This document shows, in pieces, positions 1 to 4,136 of a stretch of 5,491 nucleotides of DNA. The position numbers and the translations under genes were made by a program. The first letter of the stretch is position 1. Each line of letters opens with the position of its first letter. Source of the stretch: Candidatus Woesearchaeota archaeon (GTDB lineage Archaea; Nanobdellota; Nanobdellia; SCGC-AAA011-G17; GW2011-AR20). The notes beneath the pieces are model-generated. The model saw only the letters and a program-made list of their open reading frames with translations. It was not told the origin of the DNA and did no database searches. The DNA is taken from the NCBI GenBank assembly GCA_018302725.1, contig JAGVZJ010000051.1:1-5491 (forward strand). The letters are read 5' to 3'.

Positions 1-383
1 ATATATCTCCAAAAGAATTTTTTAGCACCTCCAGTTAAGGATCTAATAAAATTTATCTTTTTCTTCAGTAAAACATCTGTCATCATATTATACTTAGCTA
101 CATCCGTTCCACTACCTACAATAAAAGTTACAATAACAAATAAAATAAAATAAAATATTGCACTTAATATGAAAGAAGGGCTTAGAGTTGATAGAAAGTT
201 TACTAGAGCCTCCTTTGACTGCAATAAAGAATCCCCTGCAACAAATAGGTCAGAAAGACCAAGCTGATTAATAATTAACAAAGCAACTATTCCGCTTACA
301 ACATAGAATATTACATCTGGAACAAATAACTCTAAATTTTTAAATAATCTTTTCCAGCTCTCTTTAAAAAAGTCTCCATACAT
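1..383 (-). CDS. Integral membrane protein, partial (C-terminus beyond left edge)
   Basis: An open frame starts at the ATG at 383 (residues MYGDFFKESWKRLF) and runs without a stop to the left edge, giving 127 visible residues. There are two clear hydrophobic segments, about residues 20-38 and 70-90. They are separated by a 30-residue polar stretch that is probably outside the cell, and followed by a basic stretch (LLKKK, about 105-109) that is probably cytoplasmic. The N-terminus is amphipathic and basic, with no signal peptide. The start is supported by a BRE/TATA box at 402-414, about 27 bases upstream, which predicts a leaderless mRNA. The gene follows TFB on the same strand with a 36-base gap but has its own promoter. 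The family is not recognised; the architecture resembles the multi-helix membrane proteins of unknown function common in archaea, and the membrane protein at 3459-4136 has a similar N-terminal layout. Membrane location is solid; function is unknown. Confidence 0.8.
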   Translation of the reverse strand, partial: MYGDFFKESWKRLFKNLELFVPDVIFYVVSGIVALLIINQLGLSDLFVAGDSLLQSKEALVNFLSTLSPSFILSAIFYFILFVIVTFIVGSGTDVAKYNMMTDVLLKKKINFIRSLTGGAKKFFWRY

Positions 384-401
384 TATAAATTAAAAAATAA
401 A

Positions 402-418
402 AGGAGTATTTAAACCTT
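402..418 (-). promoter_or_regulatory. BRE/TATA promoter of the partial membrane protein gene
   Basis: Read on the minus strand, the TATA box TTTAAATA (407-414) is preceded by the purine-rich BRE-like AATAAGG. Its centre lies about 27 bases before the ATG at 383, the spacing expected for a leaderless archaeal transcript. It directly abuts the TFB stop codon (420-422). Confidence 0.6.
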
Positions 419-419
419 A

Positions 420-1340
420 TTACTCTTCTAAATCCTTCTTTTTAATCTCGCCTTTAAGGTCTAACTCTCTTAATAACTCTTTATACCTATTTCTAATTGT
501 AACCTCTGTAACTCCTGCAATATCTGCAACTTCTCTTTGGGTTCTTTTTTCATTGTTGATCAAAGCGGCTACATACAGTGAAGCTGCCGCAATCCCTGTT
601 GGTCCTCTTCCAGAAGTCAGTTCTATATTCTGTGCTTTTTCAAGAATTTCAACTGCTTTTGTCTGTGTATCCGCATTTAATTTCAAAGCAGAAGCAAATC
701 TAGGTATGTAATCAATAGGGTTACTAGGCAATATCCTTATACCTAACTCTCTTGTGATAAATCTGTAGGTTCTTCCTATCTCTTTCTTATCAATCCCTGA
801 AGCTTCGCTTAGTTCATCTAAAGTTCTTGGAATCTCATGTCTTCTGCATGCAGCATATAATGCTCCTGCAACAACAGACTCCATAGATCTTCCTCTTACT
901 AAGCCTCTCTGAACAGCCATAGTATAAACTCTTGCAGCCTCTTCCTCAACACTAGCTGGTAACTTTAAGTAAGAAGCAACTCTCTTTAATTCAGCTAATG
1001 CTAACTTTAAGTTTCTTTCAATAGCTGTAGAAATTCTGTGCTGCCATTTCCTTAATCTAAAGTATTTATTTCTTTCTTTGCTTTGCAGCTGGTAAACATC
1101 CCCTCTCTGCCCAACATCAGTCCCTAACCCTCTATCAAATTTGGTGTAAGTCATGGGACTTCCTGTCCTTCTTTTCTTATCCCCCTGATCATGATCAAAT
1201 TCTCTCCATTCCTGGCTAAAATCAATCATCTTTTCTTCAATAACAAGACCGCAATCTCTGCATATAACCTCTCCCTTATCCTTATTCATGATAAGGTTTA
1301 TCCCCCCGCATTCAGAGCATTTTTTTATATATGGTGCCAT
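420..1340 (-). CDS. tfb: Transcription initiation factor TFB (archaeal TFIIB)
   Basis: TFB binds the TBP-TATA complex and the BRE and recruits RNA polymerase in archaea. The 306-residue product has the full family architecture. An N-terminal zinc ribbon carries Cys8, Cys11, Cys27 and Cys30. The B-reader/linker carries RTGSP (58-62) and GLGTD (71-75). Two cyclin folds follow, about 105-190 and 200-290, and the second ends in the BRE-recognition helix-turn-helix (TQREVADIAGVTEVTIRNRY). Length is normal for the family (about 300). An in-frame ATG at 1352 would add MGVK. I prefer 1340 because GGGGGT lies just upstream and seven residues then precede the first zinc cysteine, as in other TFBs; a weaker TATA-like TTTAAAG at 1372-1378 would suit 1352 instead. 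The stop is followed at once by the next gene's promoter. No key motif is missing. Function is very secure; the start is uncertain by 12 bases. Confidence 0.97.
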   Translation of the reverse strand: MAPYIKKCSECGGINLIMNKDKGEVICRDCGLVIEEKMIDFSQEWREFDHDQGDKKRRTGSPMTYTKFDRGLGTDVGQRGDVYQLQSKERNKYFRLRKWQHRISTAIERNLKLALAELKRVASYLKLPASVEEEAARVYTMAVQRGLVRGRSMESVVAGALYAACRRHEIPRTLDELSEASGIDKKEIGRTYRFITRELGIRILPSNPIDYIPRFASALKLNADTQTKAVEILEKAQNIELTSGRGPTGIAAASLYVAALINNEKRTQREVADIAGVTEVTIRNRYKELLRELDLKGEIKKKDLEE

Positions 1341-1393
1341 TTTTACCCCCATACGATGAACGCATAATAAGCTTTAAAAAACATTATAATCTT

Positions 1394-1410
1394 CAATTTA
1401 TAAAGGTTTC
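1394..1410 (-). promoter_or_regulatory. BRE/TATA promoter of tfb
   Basis: On the minus strand, GAAACC precedes a perfect TTTATAAA (1397-1404), a strong match to the archaeal BRE-TATA consensus. It predicts a start site near 1374 and a 5' leader of about 22-35 bases, longer than for the neighbouring leaderless genes. A second, weaker TATA-like element lies at 1372-1378. Confidence 0.55.
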
Positions 1411-1414
1411 TAAA

Positions 1415-1424
1415 GTTATGTAAC
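1415..1424. promoter_or_regulatory. Palindrome GTTA-TG-TAAC upstream of the tfb promoter
   Basis: This is a perfect 4-base inverted repeat with a 2-base spacer, just upstream of the BRE/TATA box of tfb. A sister palindrome (GTTA-TAG-TAAC) lies at 1473-1483. The position suits an operator or activator site, but there is no direct evidence for one and a short palindrome can arise by chance. Confidence 0.3.
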
Positions 1425-1444
1425 CACCTAAAAATAACAAAATC

Positions 1445-1459
1445 CGTAAAATTTATATA
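1445..1459 (+). promoter_or_regulatory. Orphan BRE/TATA-like element pointing right
   Basis: CGTAAAA followed by TTTATATA (1452-1459) is a good BRE-TATA match on the plus strand. It predicts a start site near 1482, inside the palindrome at 1473-1483. No plus-strand gene follows; the nearest ATG (1484) is followed at once by a stop codon, and a T6 tract lies at 1518-1523 in the 3' end of S8e. The TATA core can also be read leftward, but the BRE side favours rightward. Confidence 0.35.
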
Positions 1460-1472
1460 CTCCAATAATGAT

Positions 1473-1483
1473 GTTATAGTAAC
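1473..1483. promoter_or_regulatory. Palindrome GTTA-TAG-TAAC
   Basis: This is the second GTTA/TAAC inverted repeat in the tfb-S8e intergenic region, here with a 3-base spacer. It overlaps the start site predicted from the plus-strand TATA at 1452-1459. It is immediately followed by ATGTAACACC, which echoes ATGTAACCACC at 1418-1428. Confidence 0.3.
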
Positions 1484-1514
1484 ATGTAACACCCTTCAAA
1501 AAGAGGTGATAACC

Positions 1515-1898
1515 TTATTTTTTAATTAAAACAGCATTAATGGCCCCTTCTTGGCCAGGTCTAGAAGTAATTTTGGCATCTCCAATCTCAGTTTTTATAA
1601 CAGCTCCTTTTGTCATAATATTTCTTCTTACAAAGTGCCTGTTAGCTTCACTATGGACTACTGTAAGTATTTTAGTCTTGGTGTATTTTTTTGAACTGGG
1701 ATCATAAACATTCGCAATGTTGCTAGATAATTGGGCTTGTTTTGAATTCCCCCCCATAGTTCTTAAAAAAATAGAATTTCTTTTTTCTATCCTCGTATAC
1801 GCAGGAAGTCTACCTGTATCTCTTAACCTTTTCTTCCTAAGATCTCTGTATCTTCCACCAGATACTTTCCTTTTTGGTCTTTCTTGTGTAATTGCCAT
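1515..1898 (-). CDS. rps8e: 30S ribosomal protein S8e
   Basis: S8e is a small-subunit ribosomal protein of archaea and eukaryotes, absent from bacteria. The 127-residue product has the family's N-terminal basic block (KRKVSGGRYRDLRKKR), the central NVYDP segment and the conserved C-terminal region (ANRHFVRRNIMTKGAVIKTE, then ITSRPGQEG). Length is typical for archaeal S8e. The ATG at 1898 (MAITQERPKRK) is chosen over an in-frame GTG at 1916 because the TATA box at 1921-1927 lies 26 bases upstream of 1898, and because the family starts close to this basic block. The gene is divergent from the LSm-L37e operon with an 86-base shared promoter region. It lies upstream of tfb on the same strand, but 174 bases and a separate promoter stand between them, so it is probably monocistronic. 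Confidence 0.96.
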   Translation of the reverse strand: MAITQERPKRKVSGGRYRDLRKKRLRDTGRLPAYTRIEKRNSIFLRTMGGNSKQAQLSSNIANVYDPSSKKYTKTKILTVVHSEANRHFVRRNIMTKGAVIKTEIGDAKITSRPGQEGAINAVLIKK

Positions 1899-1919
1899 AT
1901 TTATTAGTTCTAACACCCT

Positions 1920-1934
1920 CTTTTAAACATTTTG
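1920..1934 (-). promoter_or_regulatory. BRE/TATA promoter of rps8e
   Basis: On the minus strand, CAAAATG precedes TTTAAAA (1921-1927). The centre is 26 bases from the ATG at 1898, which indicates a leaderless mRNA and settles the start choice. Confidence 0.6.
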
Positions 1935-1948
1935 ATTATGATGCTATC

Positions 1949-1963
1949 CAAAACTTTAAATAC
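1949..1963 (+). promoter_or_regulatory. BRE/TATA promoter of the LSm-L37e operon
   Basis: CAAAAC followed by TTTAAATA (1955-1962), centred about 26 bases before the ATG at 1985. It lies back to back with the S8e promoter, their TATA boxes about 27 bases apart, so the two ribosome-linked units may influence each other's initiation. Confidence 0.6.
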
Positions 1964-1984
1964 ATTATGATTCTCAAAAAAGGT

Positions 1985-2212
1985 ATGAGTAACGGAGAAA
2001 GACCATTAGATATTCTCAACGAATCCAGAAACAAGAGGATAATGGCCGAGTTGAAGAACGGAAGACAATTCATTGGAACTCTAAAATCTTTTGACATTCA
2101 CATCAATCTAGTAATGGAAGATGCAGAAGAGCATGCTGAAGGAGAGCTAAAAAGGAAGATAGGGAAGGTATTTCTAAGAGGGGATACAATAATCTTAATC
2201 TCGCCACAATAA
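1985..2212 (+). CDS. Sm-like archaeal protein (LSm)
   Basis: This is an RNA-binding protein of the Lsm/Sm fold that forms heptameric or hexameric rings on U-rich RNA. The 75-residue product shows both family motifs. Sm1 is at about residues 19-50 and includes LKNGRQFIGTLKSFDIHINLVM, with the conserved G, F-D and N-L-V positions; Sm2 is at about 60-75 (KVFLRGDTIILIS), where the RGD-I signature holds the RNA-binding Arg-Gly. Length is normal. The reading frame is open further upstream, and an ATG at 1967 exists, but the TATA at 1955-1962 places transcription start at the ATG at 1985, so MSNGERP is the preferred N-terminus. L37e follows after 4 bases, the classic archaeal LSm-L37e pairing, so the two are co-transcribed. 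Confidence 0.95.
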   Translation: MSNGERPLDILNESRNKRIMAELKNGRQFIGTLKSFDIHINLVMEDAEEHAEGELKRKIGKVFLRGDTIILISPQ

Positions 2213-2216
2213 TAAA

Positions 2217-2450
2217 ATGACAAAAGGAACTTCTTCTATGGGTAAAAAGTCCGGAAAAAGGACTCAGGTTATTAGATGTAGAAGATGTGGCAAAAAAACT
2301 TACCATAAATCAAAGAAGATTTGCTCAAGTTGTGGATATGGAAAATCAAAAAGGCTGAGAAGCTACAGTTGGCAGAATAAGGCAGGGATAGTAAAGAAAC
2401 AAAAGAATATCTTGAGATCCAAAAAAGGAAACCACAGATTTCCAAAATAA
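2217..2450 (+). CDS. rpl37e: 50S ribosomal protein L37e
   Basis: L37e is a small zinc-binding protein of the archaeal and eukaryotic large ribosomal subunit. The 77-residue product begins with the family's MTKGTSSMGK, then carries a four-cysteine zinc ribbon (Cys21-Arg-Arg-Cys24 and Cys36-Ser-Ser-Cys39) and a strongly basic tail for rRNA contact. Its length is somewhat above the common 60 or so residues because of the C-terminal extension after the zinc ribbon. It starts 4 bases after the LSm stop, with no Shine-Dalgarno sequence visible between them, so translation is probably coupled to LSm. The second ATG (residue 8) is not preferred because MTKGT is the conserved start. Confidence 0.96.
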   Translation: MTKGTSSMGKKSGKRTQVIRCRRCGKKTYHKSKKICSSCGYGKSKRLRSYSWQNKAGIVKKQKNILRSKKGNHRFPK

Positions 2451-2453
2451 TTA

Positions 2454-2470
2454 ACTTTATTAAACTATAA
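2454..2470 (+). promoter_or_regulatory. Possible TATA box of the tRNA-like gene
   Basis: The sequence TTTATTAAA (2456-2464) is centred about 29 bases before the mature 5' end at 2489, in the fully AT-rich gap after L37e. The match is weak because the whole gap is A/T. Confidence 0.35.
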
Positions 2471-2488
2471 TTAATTCTAATTTATTAA

Positions 2489-2599
2489 GAGGGAGTGCCG
2501 GAGCGGTCAAACGGGCTGGATTTTGAAATCTTTCATAAAAAAGATTCAGAAGGCTTAGCTTAGGAGTTTGACTGAGACACCCAGTTCCTGACTCCCTCA
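2489..2599 (+). tRNA. Class II tRNA-like gene (tRNA-Ser-like), anticodon and T arms enlarged
   Basis: The 5' half is a canonical class II tRNA. The acceptor strand GAGGGAG (2489-2495) pairs perfectly with CTCCCTC (2592-2598). U8 and G9 follow, then a D arm CCG/CGG (2498-2500/2512-2514) with A14, G15, G18, G19 and A21 in place. The anticodon stem is CTGGA (2516-2520) with TTCAG (2545-2549). Between them lie 24 bases, so an intron near position 37/38 is likely; one bulge-helix-bulge fit removes 2527-2543. The anticodon is UGA (Ser) if the stem is read as TGGAT, but strict numbering gives UUG, so identity is unsure, and the discriminator A2599 is unusual for archaeal Ser. The T stem TTAGG/CCTGA (2560-2564/2587-2591) abuts the acceptor correctly, but its loop is 22 bases and lacks TTCRA. 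No CCA is encoded. It could be a functional multi-intron tRNA, a degenerate tRNA or a tRNA-derived RNA. Confidence 0.6.
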
Positions 2600-2612
2600 A
2601 ATCATTTTATTA

Positions 2613-2630
2613 ATGCATGTCTCCCGCAAA
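2613..2630. repeat. 18-base direct repeat, left copy
   Basis: The sequence ATGCATGTCTCCCGCAAA matches the right copy at 3440-3457 in 17 of 18 bases, same orientation. It starts 13 bases past the tRNA-like gene's last base. Its CTCCCGCAAAT core also resembles the tRNA 3' end CTCCCTCAAAT (2592-2602, one mismatch). Confidence 0.7.
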
Positions 2631-2635
2631 TTTTT
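2631..2635 (+). terminator. Possible oligo-T terminator for the tRNA-like transcript
   Basis: A T5 run directly follows the left 18-base repeat. Archaeal RNA polymerase stops at such tracts without needing a hairpin. It is a short run in AT-rich DNA, so support is weak. Confidence 0.3.
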
Positions 2636-2658
2636 CTAAAATTAAGGCATTATCTAAG

Positions 2659-2664
2659 AAAAAA
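2659..2664 (-). terminator. Oligo-T terminator after the winged-helix gene
   Basis: A T6 run on the minus strand begins two bases past the TAA stop of the gene at 2667-2993, a typical archaeal termination signal. If it works, the left repeat lies beyond the main transcript end. Confidence 0.4.
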
Positions 2665-2666
2665 GA

Positions 2667-2993
2667 TTAAGCGGCCAACATCTCTTCTCTCTCTAGCTCT
2701 TCTTTAATTTTCTGATGCGCAGTTTCCCAAAAGAAGTCTCTAAATTTTTTAACAACAGGATTTTTTAAATTAAGTTCATACATTTTAGCTTTCCCAACAA
2801 CCCTTGTTTGTACAACTATCTTATTTATTTCTAACTTATTCCAGAATAATTTTAAAGTAGCATATCCAACGCCTGAATGTTTAGCAATATCTGTCATACT
2901 ATAATCAAAGTCTTCATGAACTACTAAAAAATCCAAAACCCTGTTTATAGGATTGCCCCCAAATACCTCCAAAAATATAGATTTATTTTCCAT
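2667..2993 (-). CDS. Small winged helix-turn-helix protein, probable transcription regulator
   Basis: This is a 108-residue protein. An N-terminal helix about 14-26 (NPINRVLDFLVVH) leads to a helix-turn-helix at about 32-57: YSMTDIAKHSGVGYATLKLF, where AKHSGVGYATL is the turn and recognition helix. A wing with basic residues follows (TRVVGKAKMYELN, 63-75), and a charged C-terminal helix about 79-105 could mediate dimerisation. This is the general shape of MarR/ArsR-like or archaeal wHTH regulators; I cannot assign a specific family. The frame stays open upstream to an ATG at 3131, but a TATA box at 3016-3025 is 27 bases before the ATG at 2993, so MENKSIFLEVFGG is the likely start. It diverges from the gene at 3100-3369 with a 106-base shared promoter region, so autoregulation or regulation of the partner is plausible but not shown. 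Confidence 0.82.
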   Translation of the reverse strand: MENKSIFLEVFGGNPINRVLDFLVVHEDFDYSMTDIAKHSGVGYATLKLFWNKLEINKIVVQTRVVGKAKMYELNLKNPVVKKFRDFFWETAHQKIKEELEREEMLAA

Positions 2994-3013
2994 GGTAAAA
3001 GTAAAGAATAGTC

Positions 3014-3033
3014 TATTTATAAATATTTCTATT
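3014..3033 (-). promoter_or_regulatory. BRE/TATA promoter of the winged-helix gene
   Basis: On the minus strand, GAAATA precedes TTTATAAATA (TATA core 3016-3025), centred 27 bases from the ATG at 2993. This fits a leaderless mRNA and rules out the longer frame. Confidence 0.6.
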
Positions 3034-3061
3034 CTTAGCCAATATAGGACATTAATATGAA

Positions 3062-3080
3062 TAAAAAGAATTAAATATTT
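3062..3080 (+). promoter_or_regulatory. BRE/TATA promoter of the small gene at 3100
   Basis: The purine-rich AAAAGAA precedes TTAAATATT (3071-3079), centred 25 bases before the ATG at 3100, again fitting a leaderless mRNA. It diverges from the TATA box at 3016-3025, about 55 bases away. Confidence 0.55.
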
Positions 3081-3099
3081 TTTTACTAATCTATTATAA

Positions 3100-3369
3100 A
3101 TGGGAAGAAAAATATCAGAATCAGAGTACAATAAAATAAGAAATCAAGTAATCAAAAAATTATATTATCAAAAAGACTTTAGCAAAGGGCACCTTCTTTA
3201 TGAAAGATTAACATCTGGAATCCCTTCTCATTTGAAAGGTTTTGTGGATGAAGTTTTAAATGATTTAATTAAAGAAGAATTAGTTATCTTTTATGGAAAA
3301 ACAAAATATGGCAATGCTTATCAGTTAAATATTAAAAAATTAAAAGAGATTATTGAAATTATCGGTTGA
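3100..3369 (+). CDS. Small hypothetical protein with winged-helix-like pattern
   Basis: This is an 89-residue basic protein of unknown function. The predicted layout is a long N-terminal helix (about 6-27, ISESEYNKIRNQVIKKLYYQ), a second helix with GHLLYERLTSGIP (about 30-42), a third helix LKGFVDEVLNDLIKEELV (about 45-62), a beta-hairpin wing IFYGKTKYGNAYQLN (about 63-77) and a short lysine-rich C-terminal helix. That order (three helices, then a wing with a GK-T-GN turn) is what a winged-helix domain looks like, so DNA or RNA binding is inferred. No catalytic or metal motifs are present. A TATA box 25 bases upstream fixes the start. It is divergent from another winged-helix gene (2667-2993), and both lie between the two 18-base repeats. 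The gene is very AT-rich, like its surroundings. Confidence 0.78.
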   Translation: MGRKISESEYNKIRNQVIKKLYYQKDFSKGHLLYERLTSGIPSHLKGFVDEVLNDLIKEELVIFYGKTKYGNAYQLNIKKLKEIIEIIG

Positions 3370-3406
3370 AAACCCAAACTAAAAATAGAACTTAAAATTA
3401 AGATTC

Positions 3407-3411
3407 AAAAA
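3407..3411 (-). terminator. Possible oligo-T terminator of the surface-protein operon
   Basis: A T5 run on the minus strand lies 48 bases past the stop of the membrane protein gene, just after the GC-rich hairpin region 3413-3454. A second T5 run lies at 3381-3385. Either could end the leftward transcript. Confidence 0.3.
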
Positions 3412-3412
3412 C

Positions 3413-3457
3413 AAGGTCACGCTTCGACTTTCTCTGGGGATGCATGCCTCCCGCAAA
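3413..3457. other. GC-rich intergenic block with two potential hairpins
   Basis: This block is markedly richer in G and C than the flanking DNA and lies between two convergent genes. On the plus strand, AAGGTC (3413-3418) pairs with GACTTT (3426-3431, one G-U) around a 7-base loop, and GGGA (3437-3440) pairs with TCCC (3449-3452) around an 8-base loop. The same stems largely form on the minus strand, where the block is the 3' untranslated region of the membrane protein gene. It could be a small RNA, a 3' processing element or an attachment site remnant. Confidence 0.4.
3440..3457. repeat. 18-base direct repeat, right copy
   Basis: The sequence ATGCATGCCTCCCGCAAA differs from the left copy (2613-2630) by one base (C for T at position 8). 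It ends two bases before the stop codon of the membrane protein gene (3459-3461). The copies start 827 bases apart and enclose the two divergent winged-helix-like genes. Confidence 0.7.
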
Positions 3458-3458
3458 A

Positions 3459-4136
3459 CTAAGAAAAAGTTTTCATAAACCAAATTCTGTAAATACTAAC
3501 AAAAAACAAAAATAACAAACCTAAGATTAAAAGAACAAGATAATTCTCACCTATTGAATAATTTAACAGCCCCATAAACAAAATAGATACGGAAATTAAC
3601 CAAAGAGTGATATACCCTAAAAAAACAAAAATTAAAAGATAAGATCTTTTTAGTAATTTCAAGTACTCCTTTCCTTTTATCTGCAGATAAGACAAAAAAG
3701 TAAGATAAGCCATTAACAGAAAAATCAGAATTAATACCCAATTGTTTAATTCATTTAATATTAATAAAATAAATAAAACATAGGTTATCAGGCTTGTAAC
3801 AAAAAAGTACAGTAAGTAAAGTCTCTTTTTATTTAAGTAATAAAAGTTTAAACCCTGAAAGGTAAAATAAATCAAAAATATCACTACAGGGGTTATTATC
3901 AAAAAGATAAAAGCTGTATTCGCAATATTGCTTACATCCTTTATCAAAGTTTCAGCAGCTAAAGAATTAACATTAGGGTCTATTGCGTTTATTTGAGGCA
4001 CATAAGTGCTGATTAATACCAATAAGCCCTTTAGTCTTAATTTAGCATATACCAAGAATAATCCTAAAAAAACAACAAAGCCTATATCTAATAGGTAAGT
4101 CCTAAGAATGTTTTTTTTGATAAAATCTTTAAGCAT
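3459..4136 (-). CDS. Six-helix integral membrane protein of unknown function
   Basis: This is a 225-residue, strongly hydrophobic protein. Likely membrane segments are about residues 14-30, 73-92, 106-128, 132-152, 165-190 and 197-218. A roughly 40-residue hydrophilic loop between the first two segments (VPQINAIDPNVNSLAAETLI) is probably outside the cell, and basic loops (KKR at 103-105, KGK and KR near 154-164) are probably cytoplasmic. No transporter or enzyme signature is visible and I do not recognise the family. The start at 4136 (MLKDFIKKNILRTY) overlaps the last 8 bases of the upstream cysteine-rich gene, which implies translational coupling and a shared job in the envelope; the longer in-frame ATG at 4208 would lie deep inside that gene and is rejected. 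The stop is followed at once by the right 18-base repeat. Confidence 0.82.
   Translation of the reverse strand: MLKDFIKKNILRTYLLDIGFVVFLGLFLVYAKLRLKGLLVLISTYVPQINAIDPNVNSLAAETLIKDVSNIANTAFIFLIITPVVIFLIYFTFQGLNFYYLNKKRLYLLYFFVTSLITYVLFILLILNELNNWVLILIFLLMAYLTFLSYLQIKGKEYLKLLKRSYLLIFVFLGYITLWLISVSILFMGLLNYSIGENYLVLLILGLLFLFFVSIYRIWFMKTFS

Noticed and set aside
1504..1511. Shine-Dalgarno-like GAGGTGAT on the plus strand
   Set aside because: No ATG, GTG or TTG follows within a usable distance, and it lies just past the S8e stop; probably chance.
1899..1916. GTG start at 1916 for S8e
   Set aside because: It adds six residues not typical of the family and lies upstream of the transcription start predicted from the TATA box at 1921-1927.
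1717..1926. 69-codon open frame on the plus strand
   Set aside because: It lies opposite S8e, is a hydrophobic antisense artefact of a lysine/arginine-rich gene, and has no TATA at the right distance.
1892..1984. N-terminal extension of LSm (31 extra residues)
   Set aside because: It spans the LSm promoter and the start of S8e; the TATA at 1955-1962 places transcription start at 1985 and the family starts there.
2103..2306. 67-codon open frame on the minus strand
   Set aside because: It is antisense to LSm and L37e, two secure genes, with no promoter of its own.
2572..2591. Possible C/D box RNA (CTGA motifs at 2572-2575 and 2588-2591)
   Set aside because: No C box (RUGAUGA) is present nearby and the region is better explained as the T arm of the tRNA-like gene.
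2994..3131. 46-residue N-terminal extension of the winged-helix gene
   Set aside because: It would overlap the divergent gene's start and promoter, and is rich in I/F/Y/L as expected of translated AT-rich intergenic DNA.
3547..3741. 64-codon open frame on the minus strand
   Set aside because: It is an alternative frame inside the membrane protein gene, with no independent support.
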